Part shown: piece after piece, positions 55,217 to 64,000 of the stretch | How the letters are laid out: each line of letters starts with the position of its first letter | Numbering within the stretch: position 1 is the stretch's first letter | Assembly (NCBI GenBank): GCA_039817415.1 | Contig: JBCBVV010000002.1 | Span: forward strand, 62,001 to 126,000 | Direction: 5' to 3' | Origin: JALEFZ01 sp039817415 | GTDB taxonomy: Bacteria > Bacteroidota > Bacteroidia > J057 | DNA length: 64,000 bases | Notes under the pieces: model-generated | Told to the model about the DNA's origin: nothing | The model's input: the letters and a program-made list of their open reading frames with translations, nothing else | Database searches by the model: none | Position numbers and translations under genes: made by a program

Positions 55217-57001
55217 CTATTTTCTTTTAGCAACGAAGGTGCCATTAGGTTGGATCACCTTGACAGAGTCAAATTTACCTTCCTCTCCTTCCAGAAATTC
55301 TACTTTAAATCCTTCCAAAATCTTGAAGTTGAATTTGTTAGGCCCTGTAGGAACCAATTCATATTCCGGCTGACCGGGTACAAAGAGGTAAAGGGTGTTT
55401 TCATCCTTGATATAGGACTTAATGGTCATACCTGCGAGTTCAAATTCTCCTACGTAGGCTTCTAGCGTACTTGTTTCCACTTCAATGGCTTGTACCTCAC
55501 GGTCAAATTGGATAGGATCGACTGTAGGTTCTATTTTGGCTGTAAGGTGGGTGATGTCTCCATTGTTGTCCATACCGAAATTAAACATCAGGAAACCTCC
55601 ATCGGTCGTATCAACTCCCTGCTCTGTTACCTCCATGGGTTGGAAGACGTCATAGTGATAATGCTTAAGATACAGTCTCATGAGGGCTAAGTCTGCAAAG
55701 AGGGAATCATTTTCCAGTTTGATGCTAAACTTCCCGTATCCAGGATTGAAATAGGAACCTGTATAATCCATCAGGATATGGGAAGGCTTGGTCCCCTTCA
55801 CATTGCCTTTTTCGGCGGAGGCCTCTTCTTGTTCTTCTTCTCCTTCTTCACTTCGGATATCTGCAATCCAGTCGGTCTGTTCGAGTCCCAGCGCTCTATC
55901 AATGGCGAGGTTTCTGGCAATGCTTGGGATAGGCGAACCATTTTGATTGGCAAGAACGATGACTCCTACAGAATCGCTAGGGTAGAAGGCTACATTGGCT
56001 GAAAATCCATCGATGTTTCCGCCGTGCTCTACCCGGTAATGGCCTTTGTAGGAAGAAAGGAACCAACCATATCCATAGTTCCCAAAATGTAGGTCAGGTC
56101 TATCTGCTCCTGGACCGGACTGATTGACAACCATGTGGGAGCCCATGGCTTCTTTGGTGTAGGTTGGAGATAGTATTTCTTCTCCATTAAACTTTCCTCC
56201 CTTGATCCAAAGAGCTGCCCATTTGGTCATGTCATTGACACTGCTGTTGATACTCCCTGCTGGCGCCATGGCTGCAATGTCATAATAGTCTTCCTTGACA
56301 ATCTTATCTTCCTTGACACTGTAACCATAGGAAGCATTTGAAGCATCCTTCATCTCCTGAATGGTACAATTGGATCGCTCCATTCCTAAGGGTTTGAAGA
56401 AGCGCTCGCGAACGTTGTCCTCCCAACTCTTTCCTGTAATCTTCTCGGCAATTACACCTTGAGCGAGGAACATAAAGTTGTTGTAATACCATTGTTGTCT
56501 GACTCCCGTAAAGGGCTCCTGATATTTTACACGCATCAACAAGCTGTCTCTATTGTTGGTGGGGAACATATACCAGGAGAAATCATGTCTTGGCAATCCG
56601 GTTCTATGGCACATCAAATCCTGAATAATGATGGAGTTATTCATCTCATCATTGTAAAAGGAGAAGAAAGGCATGTGTTCAATGGGACTATCGTCAAAAG
56701 ATAGTTTTTCGTCATCTCGTAACTGGCCTAATATGGCAGAGGTAAAAGCTTTTGTACTTGAACCAATCGCAAAAAGGGTATTGGCATCTACTGGCTTCTT
56801 GTTTTCATAGTCTCGAAAACCGAAGCCTTTGGCATATATAATCTGATCTCCTTCGACAATGGCCACAGCAAAACCTGCTGCTTGACTGACCTCAAGTAGT
56901 TCTTCGTACTCTTTATCGAGATCTTTGAATCGTTTGTCCTTTTGAGCAAAAAGGGGGGCACACAAAAGGAAACAGAGTGCAATGAGGAGTGTATGTTTCA
57001 T
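55217..57001 (-). CDS. Exported serine hydrolase with DUF3471-like C-terminus
   Basis: 594 residues. A signal peptide (1-20, ending APLFAQ) precedes the beta-lactamase-superfamily domain with S81-x-x-K84 (GSSTKAFT), Y-x-N in WYYNNFMF, and HGG in VEHGGNIDGFS. An acidic linker (EEGEEEQEEASAEKG, about 385-400) leads to a beta-rich C-terminal domain of the DUF3471 kind. Probably a peptidase or esterase. Third such hydrolase in the window. Confidence 0.9.
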   Translation of the reverse strand: MKHTLLIALCFLLCAPLFAQKDKRFKDLDKEYEELLEVSQAAGFAVAIVEGDQIIYAKGFGFRDYENKKPVDANTLFAIGSSTKAFTSAILGQLRDDEKLSFDDSPIEHMPFFSFYNDEMNNSIIIQDLMCHRTGLPRHDFSWYMFPTNNRDSLLMRVKYQEPFTGVRQQWYYNNFMFLAQGVIAEKITGKSWEDNVRERFFKPLGMERSNCTIQEMKDASNASYGYSVKEDKIVKEDYYDIAAMAPAGSINSSVNDMTKWAALWIKGGKFNGEEILSPTYTKEAMGSHMVVNQSGPGADRPDLHFGNYGYGWFLSSYKGHYRVEHGGNIDGFSANVAFYPSDSVGVIVLANQNGSPIPSIARNLAIDRALGLEQTDWIADIRSEEGEEEQEEASAEKGNVKGTKPSHILMDYTGSYFNPGYGKFSIKLENDSLFADLALMRLYLKHYHYDVFQPMEVTEQGVDTTDGGFLMFNFGMDNNGDITHLTAKIEPTVDPIQFDREVQAIEVETSTLEAYVGEFELAGMTIKSYIKDENTLYLFVPGQPEYELVPTGPNKFNFKILEGFKVEFLEGEEGKFDSVKVIQPNGTFVAKRK

Positions 57002-57152
57002 AAAGATGTAAGGTTAATTCGGTTGATGTCAGACGGAAAGAGGGTATTTTCAATCATTTGGTTGAGAGCGTTGGCAGATTAGTGCCTACGAGCGCCCGAT
57101 TTCGCAAGTATGACCATGCTAGAGAAAGATACAATTTTCCTTGATTCCCGAT

Positions 57153-58097
57153 CTATAAACCAATTTTCTCCCTTTCCTTTAGGAAATCCTTTGGTGGAAA
57201 AATGTAACTATCGTAGTTGTGGAAGGAATGGCGGAGTTCCTTTTTGGACAAGAGTTCTTTGGTGGTGGAATAAGGAGAAGATTCTGTCGAGCGATATGTA
57301 CACGTCCTAACCTTACAAGCTGCTGCTTTAATAGCCTTAATTTCACGTATTTCTTGGCGATTTAGCTTAAGGGCTTTTAATAAGTCCCTATGGTCACGAA
57401 AAATAGGGTTGCCCTTGTTCTTTTTACTCGTGTAATCTAGGTATAACAGGGCTTCAACCGCATACATTTGGGTCTCCATCAAGGGATAATCCAGGAGTAA
57501 CAGACATATTTTTTTTAAATCCACAAGATCCAATAGACTTATGAGTGTGAGAATGGCCATTCTTTGCCTGATTTGGAAAAAGCCTTCTTGCTCACAATCC
57601 CACCCATAAATATCCTCTGTATCTACTCCCAACAACACATAATACGCCCTAAAGACTTCATCACTCATAGTGTATTTTAGGAAGAATTTGTCTTCAATAT
57701 TGGGTAATTCTGCATGAGCTATTTTTAACCACACCTCCTGATAAAATCGTTCTAATTTCGCATCCTTCTGATGGGAAACGGGATAAGCGTAAATCGAATA
57801 AATATGGTTCCGGAAGCTGCCTATCTGATAGTATTTTTGTGGATTCCTTTGCAAATACTCGTAAATCCTAAGTTCGCCACGCTCATATATTCTTGTCCCA
57901 AGTAATGTTGATAGCTGGCTTTGTTGATCAAGGCTGTCCCATTGTAGGATGTGCAACAAGCTATCTGTCTGCCGAACTGTGGTAGTGGTGAGGATCTCTG
58001 TTAGTTTTTCGAAGTTCAGAAGTTCCTGAGCCGATAGAGCCGATCTCATGCCTATCAAAAGGAAAAGGAGTAGCGTATTTTTAGTTGGGATAGGCAT
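57153..58097 (-). CDS. Exported protein of unknown function
   Basis: 314 residues with a signal peptide (about 1-24, ending LSAQ). No family recognised. Helical and rich in Leu, Tyr and Glu. The gene appears intact. Confidence 0.7.
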   Translation of the reverse strand: MPIPTKNTLLLFLLIGMRSALSAQELLNFEKLTEILTTTTVRQTDSLLHILQWDSLDQQSQLSTLLGTRIYERGELRIYEYLQRNPQKYYQIGSFRNHIYSIYAYPVSHQKDAKLERFYQEVWLKIAHAELPNIEDKFFLKYTMSDEVFRAYYVLLGVDTEDIYGWDCEQEGFFQIRQRMAILTLISLLDLVDLKKICLLLLDYPLMETQMYAVEALLYLDYTSKKNKGNPIFRDHRDLLKALKLNRQEIREIKAIKAAACKVRTCTYRSTESSPYSTTKELLSKKELRHSFHNYDSYIFPPKDFLKEREKIGL

Positions 58098-58361
58098 ATA
58101 GAACCGATTTACATAAAGATGCTTTCTGCCTTCAGATTTCCATAGATTCTAGGCTGCAATTTATCCTTGGATAACTCTATTATGGACTGAATTCCTTCTC
58201 ATCTAGCCCGATTCAGTCTGTTGCTCTTTCTATGGCAAGAAGTTTTTCTGAACTAGGCCCCATTTTTTCTTTGAGAAATTTTTCAACAATCTTGGCTCAT
58301 TTCAGAGAAGAGAATGATTGAATGGCAAAGTTGGTAGGGAGTTGAAAAGCATTCATAAAAA
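58098..58361. other. Spacer between sucA terminator and the next gene
   Basis: No ORF or hairpin of note. It lies downstream of sucA, where many genomes place sucB; no sucB is present here. Confidence 0.5.
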
Positions 58362-58389
58362 AAGGAAGCCATCTAGAGATAGCTTCCTT
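58362..58389 (-). terminator. Terminator after sucA
   Basis: AAGGAAGC / GCTTCCTT with an extended inner pairing, followed on the minus strand by a seven-T run, 20 nt after the stop. Confidence 0.88.
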
Positions 58390-58409
58390 CTTATGTTTCT
58401 ATTCACTTA

Positions 58410-61163
58410 TCAGGCTTTTACCTTGGCATTACTCAGGTCAAAAGCACTCTCAATCAGCTTATTTTGCTCATAATGGTGCTGCTTGTTATAACCTGTTGCA
58501 GGCGTAGAAGAGGGCTTACGGCCTATGTAGCCTAGCTTTACTTCTGTTACGACCCGTAGAATGTAGTTCCAGGCACCCATATTGCGCGGTTCTTCCTGTA
58601 CCCAGTACCATTCAGCTTTGTTGTACTTAGCGATCATGGCTCTCAATTGGGTAACGGGTAGCGGATACAACTGCTCCATTCTCAGGATAGCTACATCTTC
58701 ACTTCCTCTTTTCTCTTGTTCTTCTAATAAGTCGTAGTAGACCTTACCAGAACAGATAAGGACACGTTTGGTCTTTTTAGGATCAGCAATGGGATCATCG
58801 ATAAGTTCCAAGAACTTGGTTCCTTCTGCCATATCTGATAGCTTAGAAACTGCCTTTGGATATCTCAAGAGCTTCTTCGGCGTAAAGTAGATCATGGGAA
58901 TACGGAAGTCTCTGTTGAACTGTCGACGTAGGGAGTGGAAGAAATTGGCAGGTGTGGTGATGTTCATGATCTGCATGTTCTTCCTAGCGCACAATTCAAG
59001 ATACCTTTCTAGGCGAGCAGAAGAGTGCTCGGGCCCTTGACCTTCCATTCCATGGGGGAGATACATAACCAAACCACTCATGCGCTGCCACTTGGTTTCT
59101 GCTGAGGAAATGTATTGGTCCATGATGATCTGACCTCCATTGGCGAAATCACCAAACTGGGCCTCCCATATGACGAGGTTATTGGGATTGGTAATGGAGT
59201 ATCCATATTCAAAACCTAGTACACCATACTCGGAAAGCAAAGAGTTATAGGCCATGAATTTGGCAGGTTGATCAGCGCTCATTTCATTCAATCCGATCCA
59301 TTCATGCTCTGCATCAGTACTCAATAAGACCGAATGACGGTGAGAGAAAGTTCCTCTTCTGACATCCTGTCCACTTAGGCGAATGGGGATCCCATCTTTT
59401 AACAGTGTTCCGTAGGCAAGAAGTTCGCCAAGTGCCCAGTCGAGTCTGTCTTCTTCGACCATTTTCATGCGGTCTCCAAACAGCCTTCGAATCTTTTTAT
59501 GAGCTGCGAAATCCTCAGGGATATCGTGGATTTTTTGTGCAATTTCTTTCAATGAATCCAAGGCAACTCCTGTTTCTGGAGAATCTTCCATGAAGTCATT
59601 TTCTTCCACCCTTCGAATGCCATCCCAGGTTCCTTTGAGATAAGGTGCATATTCCAGACTCTCAGTCGCCCTGGACTGTTCCAGCTCATCCTGAAGTTCT
59701 GATTTGAATTCCTTCTCAATCTCCTTAGCCATATCAGCCTCCACTTCACCTGAGTTCATCAACTTCTCGAAGTAGATCTTTCTTGGATCAGGATGCTTCT
59801 TGATAATCTGGTATAGGAGGGGTTGTGTAAAGGCAGGTTCGTCAGACTCATTGTGTCCGTGGCGACGGTATCCCAACAGGTCGATGAATACATCTCGCTG
59901 AAACTCCTGACGGAATTCCATGGCCATTTCGATGGCGAAAACAACGGCCTCCACATCATCAGCATTCACGTGGAATACAGGAGACTGAGTTACCTTAGCA
60001 ATATCAGTACAATAGGTACTAGAACGCCCATCTAGGTAATTGGTCGTAAAGCCAATCTGGTTGTTAACGGCGATATGAACCGTTCCCCCCGTCTTATATC
60101 CTTCCAAACGAGACATTTGGATGACCTCATATACAACTCCCTGAGCAGCTAGGGCTGCATCTCCATGAATCAGAATGGGGCATAGCTTAGAATAATCTCC
60201 TTCATACTTGTTGTCGATCTTTGCCCTGGCAGCTCCTTCTACAACAGGATTGACTGCTTCTAAGTGGGACGGATTGGGCATCAAGCTTAGGTGGACATTG
60301 TTCCCACTTGGGGTGTCAATATCTGCAGAATAGCCTAGGTGGTATTTTACATCTCCTTGGAAGACAGAATCCTCATAGGACTTGCCTTCAAATTCGGAGA
60401 AAATTTCATCAAACTCTTTACGAAGGATATTGGTCAGCACATTAAGGCGGCCACGGTGCGCCATCCCAATGACAAACTCCTCCACTCCTTGGGCAGCTCC
60501 CTTATTGATCAAGGCATCCATAGCTGGGATCAGGGTTTCAACCCCTTCAAGTGAAAAGCGTTTCTGTCCTACGTATTTGGTTCCCAAGAATTTTTCAAAG
60601 GTAACGGCTTTGGTCAGCTTGCGAAGGAGATCTTTTTTCTTCTCCACAGAGAACTTGGGTTGGTTGCGCGTCGATTCCATGCGCTCTTCTAACCACTTGA
60701 CCATTTCTGGCTTTCTCACATACATAAACTCCGCGCCTATAGCTCTCCTATAGGTTTCATCCATCAGATCTATGATGTTTCTCAAGCTGGTAGGGCCCAG
60801 GCCAACATCTTTCCCTGCCTGAAATACGGTATCAAGATCCGCTTCACTCAAACCAAAGTTTTCTAGATCTAGGGTCGGAGTATAGGTTCTTCTTGCTCTT
60901 ACCGGATTGGTCTTGGTGAAAAGATGTCCTCTGGTACGATAGGCATTGATCAAATTCAAAACATTGATCTCCTTGGAGGCTACTTCCCCTGTAACTGGAG
61001 GTGTGACGGTGCCTGCCTCCCCTGTTCCAAGGGCAAAATCAAAGCCTTTAAAAAATTGCTGCCATTCCTCTCCTACTGATGCCGGATCAGACTTCCAGTT
61101 CTGATACATGCTGTCAATAAAAGCAGGCGTGCTATTGCTCAAAAAAGAAAGCTCGTTAGCCAT
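58410..61163 (-). CDS. sucA: 2-oxoglutarate dehydrogenase E1 component
   Basis: Thiamine-diphosphate enzyme of the citric-acid cycle that decarboxylates 2-oxoglutarate. 917 residues, normal length. The N-terminal SFLSNSTPAFIDSMYQNW helix that binds E2, RGHLFTKTNP, AHRGRLNVL, the ThDP motif GDAALAAQGVVYEVIQM ending in NNQIGFTT, and the RRGTFSHRHSVL region are all visible. It has its own terminator; sucB is not adjacent, so the complex is encoded at separate loci. Confidence 0.96.
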   Translation of the reverse strand: MANELSFLSNSTPAFIDSMYQNWKSDPASVGEEWQQFFKGFDFALGTGEAGTVTPPVTGEVASKEINVLNLINAYRTRGHLFTKTNPVRARRTYTPTLDLENFGLSEADLDTVFQAGKDVGLGPTSLRNIIDLMDETYRRAIGAEFMYVRKPEMVKWLEERMESTRNQPKFSVEKKKDLLRKLTKAVTFEKFLGTKYVGQKRFSLEGVETLIPAMDALINKGAAQGVEEFVIGMAHRGRLNVLTNILRKEFDEIFSEFEGKSYEDSVFQGDVKYHLGYSADIDTPSGNNVHLSLMPNPSHLEAVNPVVEGAARAKIDNKYEGDYSKLCPILIHGDAALAAQGVVYEVIQMSRLEGYKTGGTVHIAVNNQIGFTTNYLDGRSSTYCTDIAKVTQSPVFHVNADDVEAVVFAIEMAMEFRQEFQRDVFIDLLGYRRHGHNESDEPAFTQPLLYQIIKKHPDPRKIYFEKLMNSGEVEADMAKEIEKEFKSELQDELEQSRATESLEYAPYLKGTWDGIRRVEENDFMEDSPETGVALDSLKEIAQKIHDIPEDFAAHKKIRRLFGDRMKMVEEDRLDWALGELLAYGTLLKDGIPIRLSGQDVRRGTFSHRHSVLLSTDAEHEWIGLNEMSADQPAKFMAYNSLLSEYGVLGFEYGYSITNPNNLVIWEAQFGDFANGGQIIMDQYISSAETKWQRMSGLVMYLPHGMEGQGPEHSSARLERYLELCARKNMQIMNITTPANFFHSLRRQFNRDFRIPMIYFTPKKLLRYPKAVSKLSDMAEGTKFLELIDDPIADPKKTKRVLICSGKVYYDLLEEQEKRGSEDVAILRMEQLYPLPVTQLRAMIAKYNKAEWYWVQEEPRNMGAWNYILRVVTEVKLGYIGRKPSSTPATGYNKQHHYEQNKLIESAFDLSNAKVKA

Positions 61164-61508
61164 TATGTGTGTTACCTTATCCTGTATATAAATGTGTGAC
61201 GCTAATTGTCTAGATATTAAACGTAAGGAACGAAAAAGTGTCTCGTTTTTTTACGAGAAAAAATTGCTATCCAATCTAGGAGAATAACCCCCAATGAGGC
61301 TCATCATAAGCCGATTGCAACTTTTTTTCAATTTTTGATACAGGCTTGATAAAACCAAACCCTTCTTTATATAAATCTATAAACAATTTTCAGATTCAGA
61401 AGCAATTGATGAGTAAAATCATTGTTTACTTCATAGAATGGGAGTTCTCTTCAAAAAGACCGAATTTTGATTCACTTTTTCCTCTGATTAGTTTACTCTT
61501 TCATCCCA
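61164..61508. promoter_or_regulatory. Divergent region between sucA and the OmpA-family gene
   Basis: 345 nt, A/T-rich. A small hairpin TCTCGT-T6-ACGAGA lies at 61241-61258, upstream of sucA. A weak -7-like TACGTTTA is seen on the minus strand. A plus-strand frame at 61346 overlaps the OmpA gene and is not credible. Confidence 0.4.
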
Positions 61509-63566
61509 ATGAATTTCCTCATGTCATTTTTTTCTACCATTCAAAGGCAAAAATTGAAAAAGGGCATCCTATTTCTGTGGACAATCTTTCTTTTCAGTTC
61601 AGCTCTTAGCCAAAATATATGGTTCCACGATGAATTCACCCAAAACCGAGCCAAGTGGCAGATCAAAAGTGAAAGAAGTTCACTGGGGGATGGTATTCTC
61701 AACATGGAATCGGAGGTAGGAAGTAGGGAAAACTATGTCATGGAGCAGTATCTAGACTGGGGAAAAAAATTCCAACTAGAGACGACCGTCCGCCATATCA
61801 ATTCTACCGGAAATACAAGTTATGGCCTTCTGTGGGGAGGAGATGAAGAATTGGAGAACTACTTTGCCTTTGAAATCAATCCTGCGGGCTTTGCTCGAGT
61901 GATTAAGGTTGAAGGAGAAAACACCACTGTCCTTGTACCTTGGAAGAAGTCTGGCAAAATCAAGAAAAAAGAGGCGGACAATCAGTTGGCCGTTCGGAAG
62001 GAAGGACGAGGAGCCTACTTTTCAGTCAATGGAAAGGATCTCTTCAGAATCGACTTCCCAGTATTTTTTGGCTTTTTCCAAGGATTGACCCTGTCAGGAA
62101 ATGCGCTGATCGAAGTTGAGTCATTTACAGTCCTCCACCCTAAGATAGAATGGATGGACATGGCTGGAACCTGGCCGGATGCACGAAAAATAACCATAGG
62201 AGATCATGTCAACCTCCCCCTCAATGTTCAAGATCGTCCTTTTCACCATCCAAGGGAAAATAGACTATACTTCCTAAGACAAAATACACTTATGGAGACT
62301 CATCCTTCAGATACGGGTTGGGTAGATGCGCTAGCGCTTGAAGGAGAAGGGGCTTTCGAACAAAGGGATGTCATTTGGATGAACGTAAGAGGTGATGCCA
62401 TCCTCGGAGATGACCACAGACTGTTTGAGGCAGTGGTTAAGGGAAACCAAATCAGTGAATTAAAAGAAATGCCCATAGTGGGTATGCCAAAAGAGGCGAG
62501 CATAACCGATGCTTATGTAACCAAAGACAAGCAAACCCTCATTTTCGCTTCTAATCTGCCTGGAGGGTACGGTGGAATGGATTTATATGTAAGCGAATGG
62601 AAAGGAGATACTTGGTCAAAACCAGAGAACTTGGGGCCCTCTATCAATACTTTTGCAACGGAGTACAGCCCTTTTCTCGAAGAGAATAAGAAAATGTTGT
62701 ATTTCGGTTCTAATGGAAGAGCGGGTTATGGGAGAGGGGATATGTATCGGATTCAGCGAATCAGCAAATCGTGGAGTTTGTGGAGTCCGGTCCTTAATCT
62801 TGGCCCTGGAATCAATACAGCAAGGTGGGATAAAGATTTTATCGCTCACCCATTTGAGAATAAGACCTATTTTATCGCGACACAAGATAGTGCACTTGCA
62901 TTCTACGAAATATTTCGTGTGAAAATTCCCAGAGACTTGGAGGAGGAAGGCTTTTTCAAAGTATATGGGAATATCTACCTGGAAGGAACAGACCGACCTG
63001 TTCAGGCTAAAGTATATGGCTTGGAGATTAGTGGGGGAAGGGCTTTTCCTGTGGCTGAAACCAAAGAAAATAAGATTGCATATGGGATGACCCTGCCTAT
63101 GGGGGAAAGGTACCAAATCTATGCCCTTGCACCAGGCTTTTATCCACTCCCAGATACCTTGAATGCAAGGCCTTTTAAAGTTTATCGCGAAATCAAAAAG
63201 GACTTATATGTCAGGAGAATGGAAAAGGGAGTCGCGATAGAGCTGGAAACCGTCTTTTTCGAGAGAGGAAAAGCCAATCTGCTTCCCGAATCATTTGTTG
63301 AGCTTAATAGGTTGGCATTTTTGATGCAATCAACGCCAGGATTACGAATAGAAATCAGAGGGCATACGGACAATGTGGGCAATCCTCCTTTCCTTCAAAG
63401 GTTATCTGAAGCCAGGGCCGAAACGGTAAAAGAATATCTGAGCAGGAGGGGTGTTTCCGACAATCGAATGGAGACCAAAGGCTTTGGAGCTACCTTGCCT
63501 ATTGCTCCCAATGACAATCCTGTGAGTCGAGCCAAAAACAGAAGGGTGGAATTTGTGATTCAATAG
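61509..63566 (+). CDS. OmpA-family protein with PD40-like propeller
   Basis: 685 residues. Signal peptide (about 1-35, ending LSQ), an N-terminal concanavalin/LamG-like domain (about 36-205; GILNMESEVGSRENYVMEQYLDWGKKFQLETTV), a central PD40-type beta-propeller (LIFASNLPGGYGGMDLYVS, LYFGSNGRAGYGRGDMYRI) and a C-terminal OmpA domain (about 575-685) with IEIRGHTDNVG and LSEARAETVKEYL, which binds peptidoglycan. Probably tethers the outer membrane to the wall. The start is the first ATG; 61521 is also possible. Confidence 0.9.
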   Translation: MNFLMSFFSTIQRQKLKKGILFLWTIFLFSSALSQNIWFHDEFTQNRAKWQIKSERSSLGDGILNMESEVGSRENYVMEQYLDWGKKFQLETTVRHINSTGNTSYGLLWGGDEELENYFAFEINPAGFARVIKVEGENTTVLVPWKKSGKIKKKEADNQLAVRKEGRGAYFSVNGKDLFRIDFPVFFGFFQGLTLSGNALIEVESFTVLHPKIEWMDMAGTWPDARKITIGDHVNLPLNVQDRPFHHPRENRLYFLRQNTLMETHPSDTGWVDALALEGEGAFEQRDVIWMNVRGDAILGDDHRLFEAVVKGNQISELKEMPIVGMPKEASITDAYVTKDKQTLIFASNLPGGYGGMDLYVSEWKGDTWSKPENLGPSINTFATEYSPFLEENKKMLYFGSNGRAGYGRGDMYRIQRISKSWSLWSPVLNLGPGINTARWDKDFIAHPFENKTYFIATQDSALAFYEIFRVKIPRDLEEEGFFKVYGNIYLEGTDRPVQAKVYGLEISGGRAFPVAETKENKIAYGMTLPMGERYQIYALAPGFYPLPDTLNARPFKVYREIKKDLYVRRMEKGVAIELETVFFERGKANLLPESFVELNRLAFLMQSTPGLRIEIRGHTDNVGNPPFLQRLSEARAETVKEYLSRRGVSDNRMETKGFGATLPIAPNDNPVSRAKNRRVEFVIQ

Positions 63567-63569
63567 CAC

Positions 63570-64000
63570 TTACTCTAGGCCTTTTTCATCAAAGGCAAGT
63601 CTGAATTCTTTGGGGGTTAGGTGCATAATCTCCCTAAACTTCCTGTTGAAATAGGAGATGTTGTTGTATCCACTTTCAAAACTGATTTCGGAAATGGTCT
63701 TATCAGTACCCATCAGGAGCTTGGTAGAGTGGTGAATCCTGAATTCATTCACAATTTGGGTAAAGGTCTTCTTGGTCTGTTTCTTGATGAATTTGAAGAA
63801 AGCGGGTTCCGTGAGGTTAAGCAAATCAGCTACTTCTTTTACCCTGACATCTTTCTGGAAATTTTCAATGATAAAATCGTAGACAATTTTGATTCTGTTA
63901 AGGTGGGAGGTCTTTAGATCAAGGGAATATTCTTGGGAACAAATAGTCTCATAATCTTCTGCTATAGAAAGTAGGTTAAGCAGGTCTAGTAATTTGATCA
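63570..64000 (-). CDS. AraC-family regulator, C-terminal part only
   Basis: The frame is open from the right window edge to the stop at 63570 (about 143 codons). It contains the two-HTH domain: VRVKEVADLLNLTEPAFFKFIKKQTKKTFTQIVNEFRI, then ISEISFESGYNNISYFNRKFREIMHLTPKEF. The N-terminal sensor domain lies outside the window. Convergent with the OmpA-family gene, stops 3 nt apart. Confidence 0.85.
   Translation of the reverse strand, partial: IKLLDLLNLLSIAEDYETICSQEYSLDLKTSHLNRIKIVYDFIIENFQKDVRVKEVADLLNLTEPAFFKFIKKQTKKTFTQIVNEFRIHHSTKLLMGTDKTISEISFESGYNNISYFNRKFREIMHLTPKEFRLAFDEKGLE

Noticed and set aside
61346..61609. Plus-strand frame of 87 codons before the OmpA-family gene
   Set aside because: It overlaps the signal peptide of the OmpA-family gene in another frame and has no recognisable features.

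Overview
The window is a stretch of ordinary-looking chromosome from a member of the Bacteroidota. The lineage is inferred from several features: Bacteroidota-type families (a TIGR03643/DUF2805 protein, a DUF3667 protein, AraC regulators with membrane-spanning N-termini, a long PurF-like amidotransferase), a remnant of a type IX secretion C-terminal sorting domain, TATCTTTG-like -7 promoter elements, many short lipoproteins, and little sign of Shine-Dalgarno use. The exact order (Cytophagales, Saprospirales or relatives) cannot be settled from the sequence. I saw no rRNA, tRNA, CRISPR array, insertion sequence or prophage.

Layout. 0.2-2.8 kb: B12-dependent ribonucleotide reductase. 2.9-6.2 kb: divergent PAS histidine kinase and OmpR-type response regulator. 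6.4-7.1 kb: YrdC/Sua5/YciO-family gene. 7.1-12.9 kb: a compact histidine-utilisation operon hutH-hutU-hutI-hutG on the minus strand, with junctions of 1 nt, 1 nt and a 4-nt overlap. It is divergent from a LysR regulator (13.0 kb), and a perfect TGACAG-N8-CTGTCA palindrome lies between them. 13.9-25.1 kb: plus-strand genes, including a GAF-PAS sensor with a histidine-kinase dimerisation box but no ATPase domain, a small beta-barrel, two penicillin-binding-like serine hydrolases, a membrane/AraC pair, a GT87 glycosyltransferase with a WD40-like protein, a GNAT acetyltransferase and a DUF3667 protein. 25.1-29.6 kb: pheS with an LRR protein, a MepA-like peptidase and hpt. 29.9-37.0 kb: PurF-like enzyme, GT2, S9 peptidase and a sugar-nucleotide epimerase. 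37.0-44.0 kb: minus-strand oxidoreductase, hydrolases, a membrane-anchored c-type-cytochrome-like protein and several small genes. 44.0-45.5 kb: two gene remnants on either side of a TPR gene. 45.6-52.4 kb: His-rich lipoprotein, L,D-transpeptidase, HAD hydrolase, HD hydrolase, acyltransferase and a Crp/Fnr regulator. 52.4-53.5 kb: HipA-like kinase overlapping DUF3037. 53.6-64.0 kb: PEBP protein, AraC regulator, a third serine hydrolase, 2-oxoglutarate dehydrogenase E1, an OmpA-family protein and a partial AraC gene.

How genes work together. The clearest pathway is histidine to glutamate through urocanate, imidazolonepropionate and formimidoylglutamate, probably controlled by the divergent LysR protein. 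The HipA-like/DUF3037 pair and the truncated GAF-PAS-DHp sensor are the least understood systems here. The decayed T9SS sorting domain at 44.0-44.3 kb shows past gene loss. Many transcription units end in strong inverted repeats, two of them in tandem. Nothing in the window is clearly a new large multi-gene system; the findings rank the best candidates.
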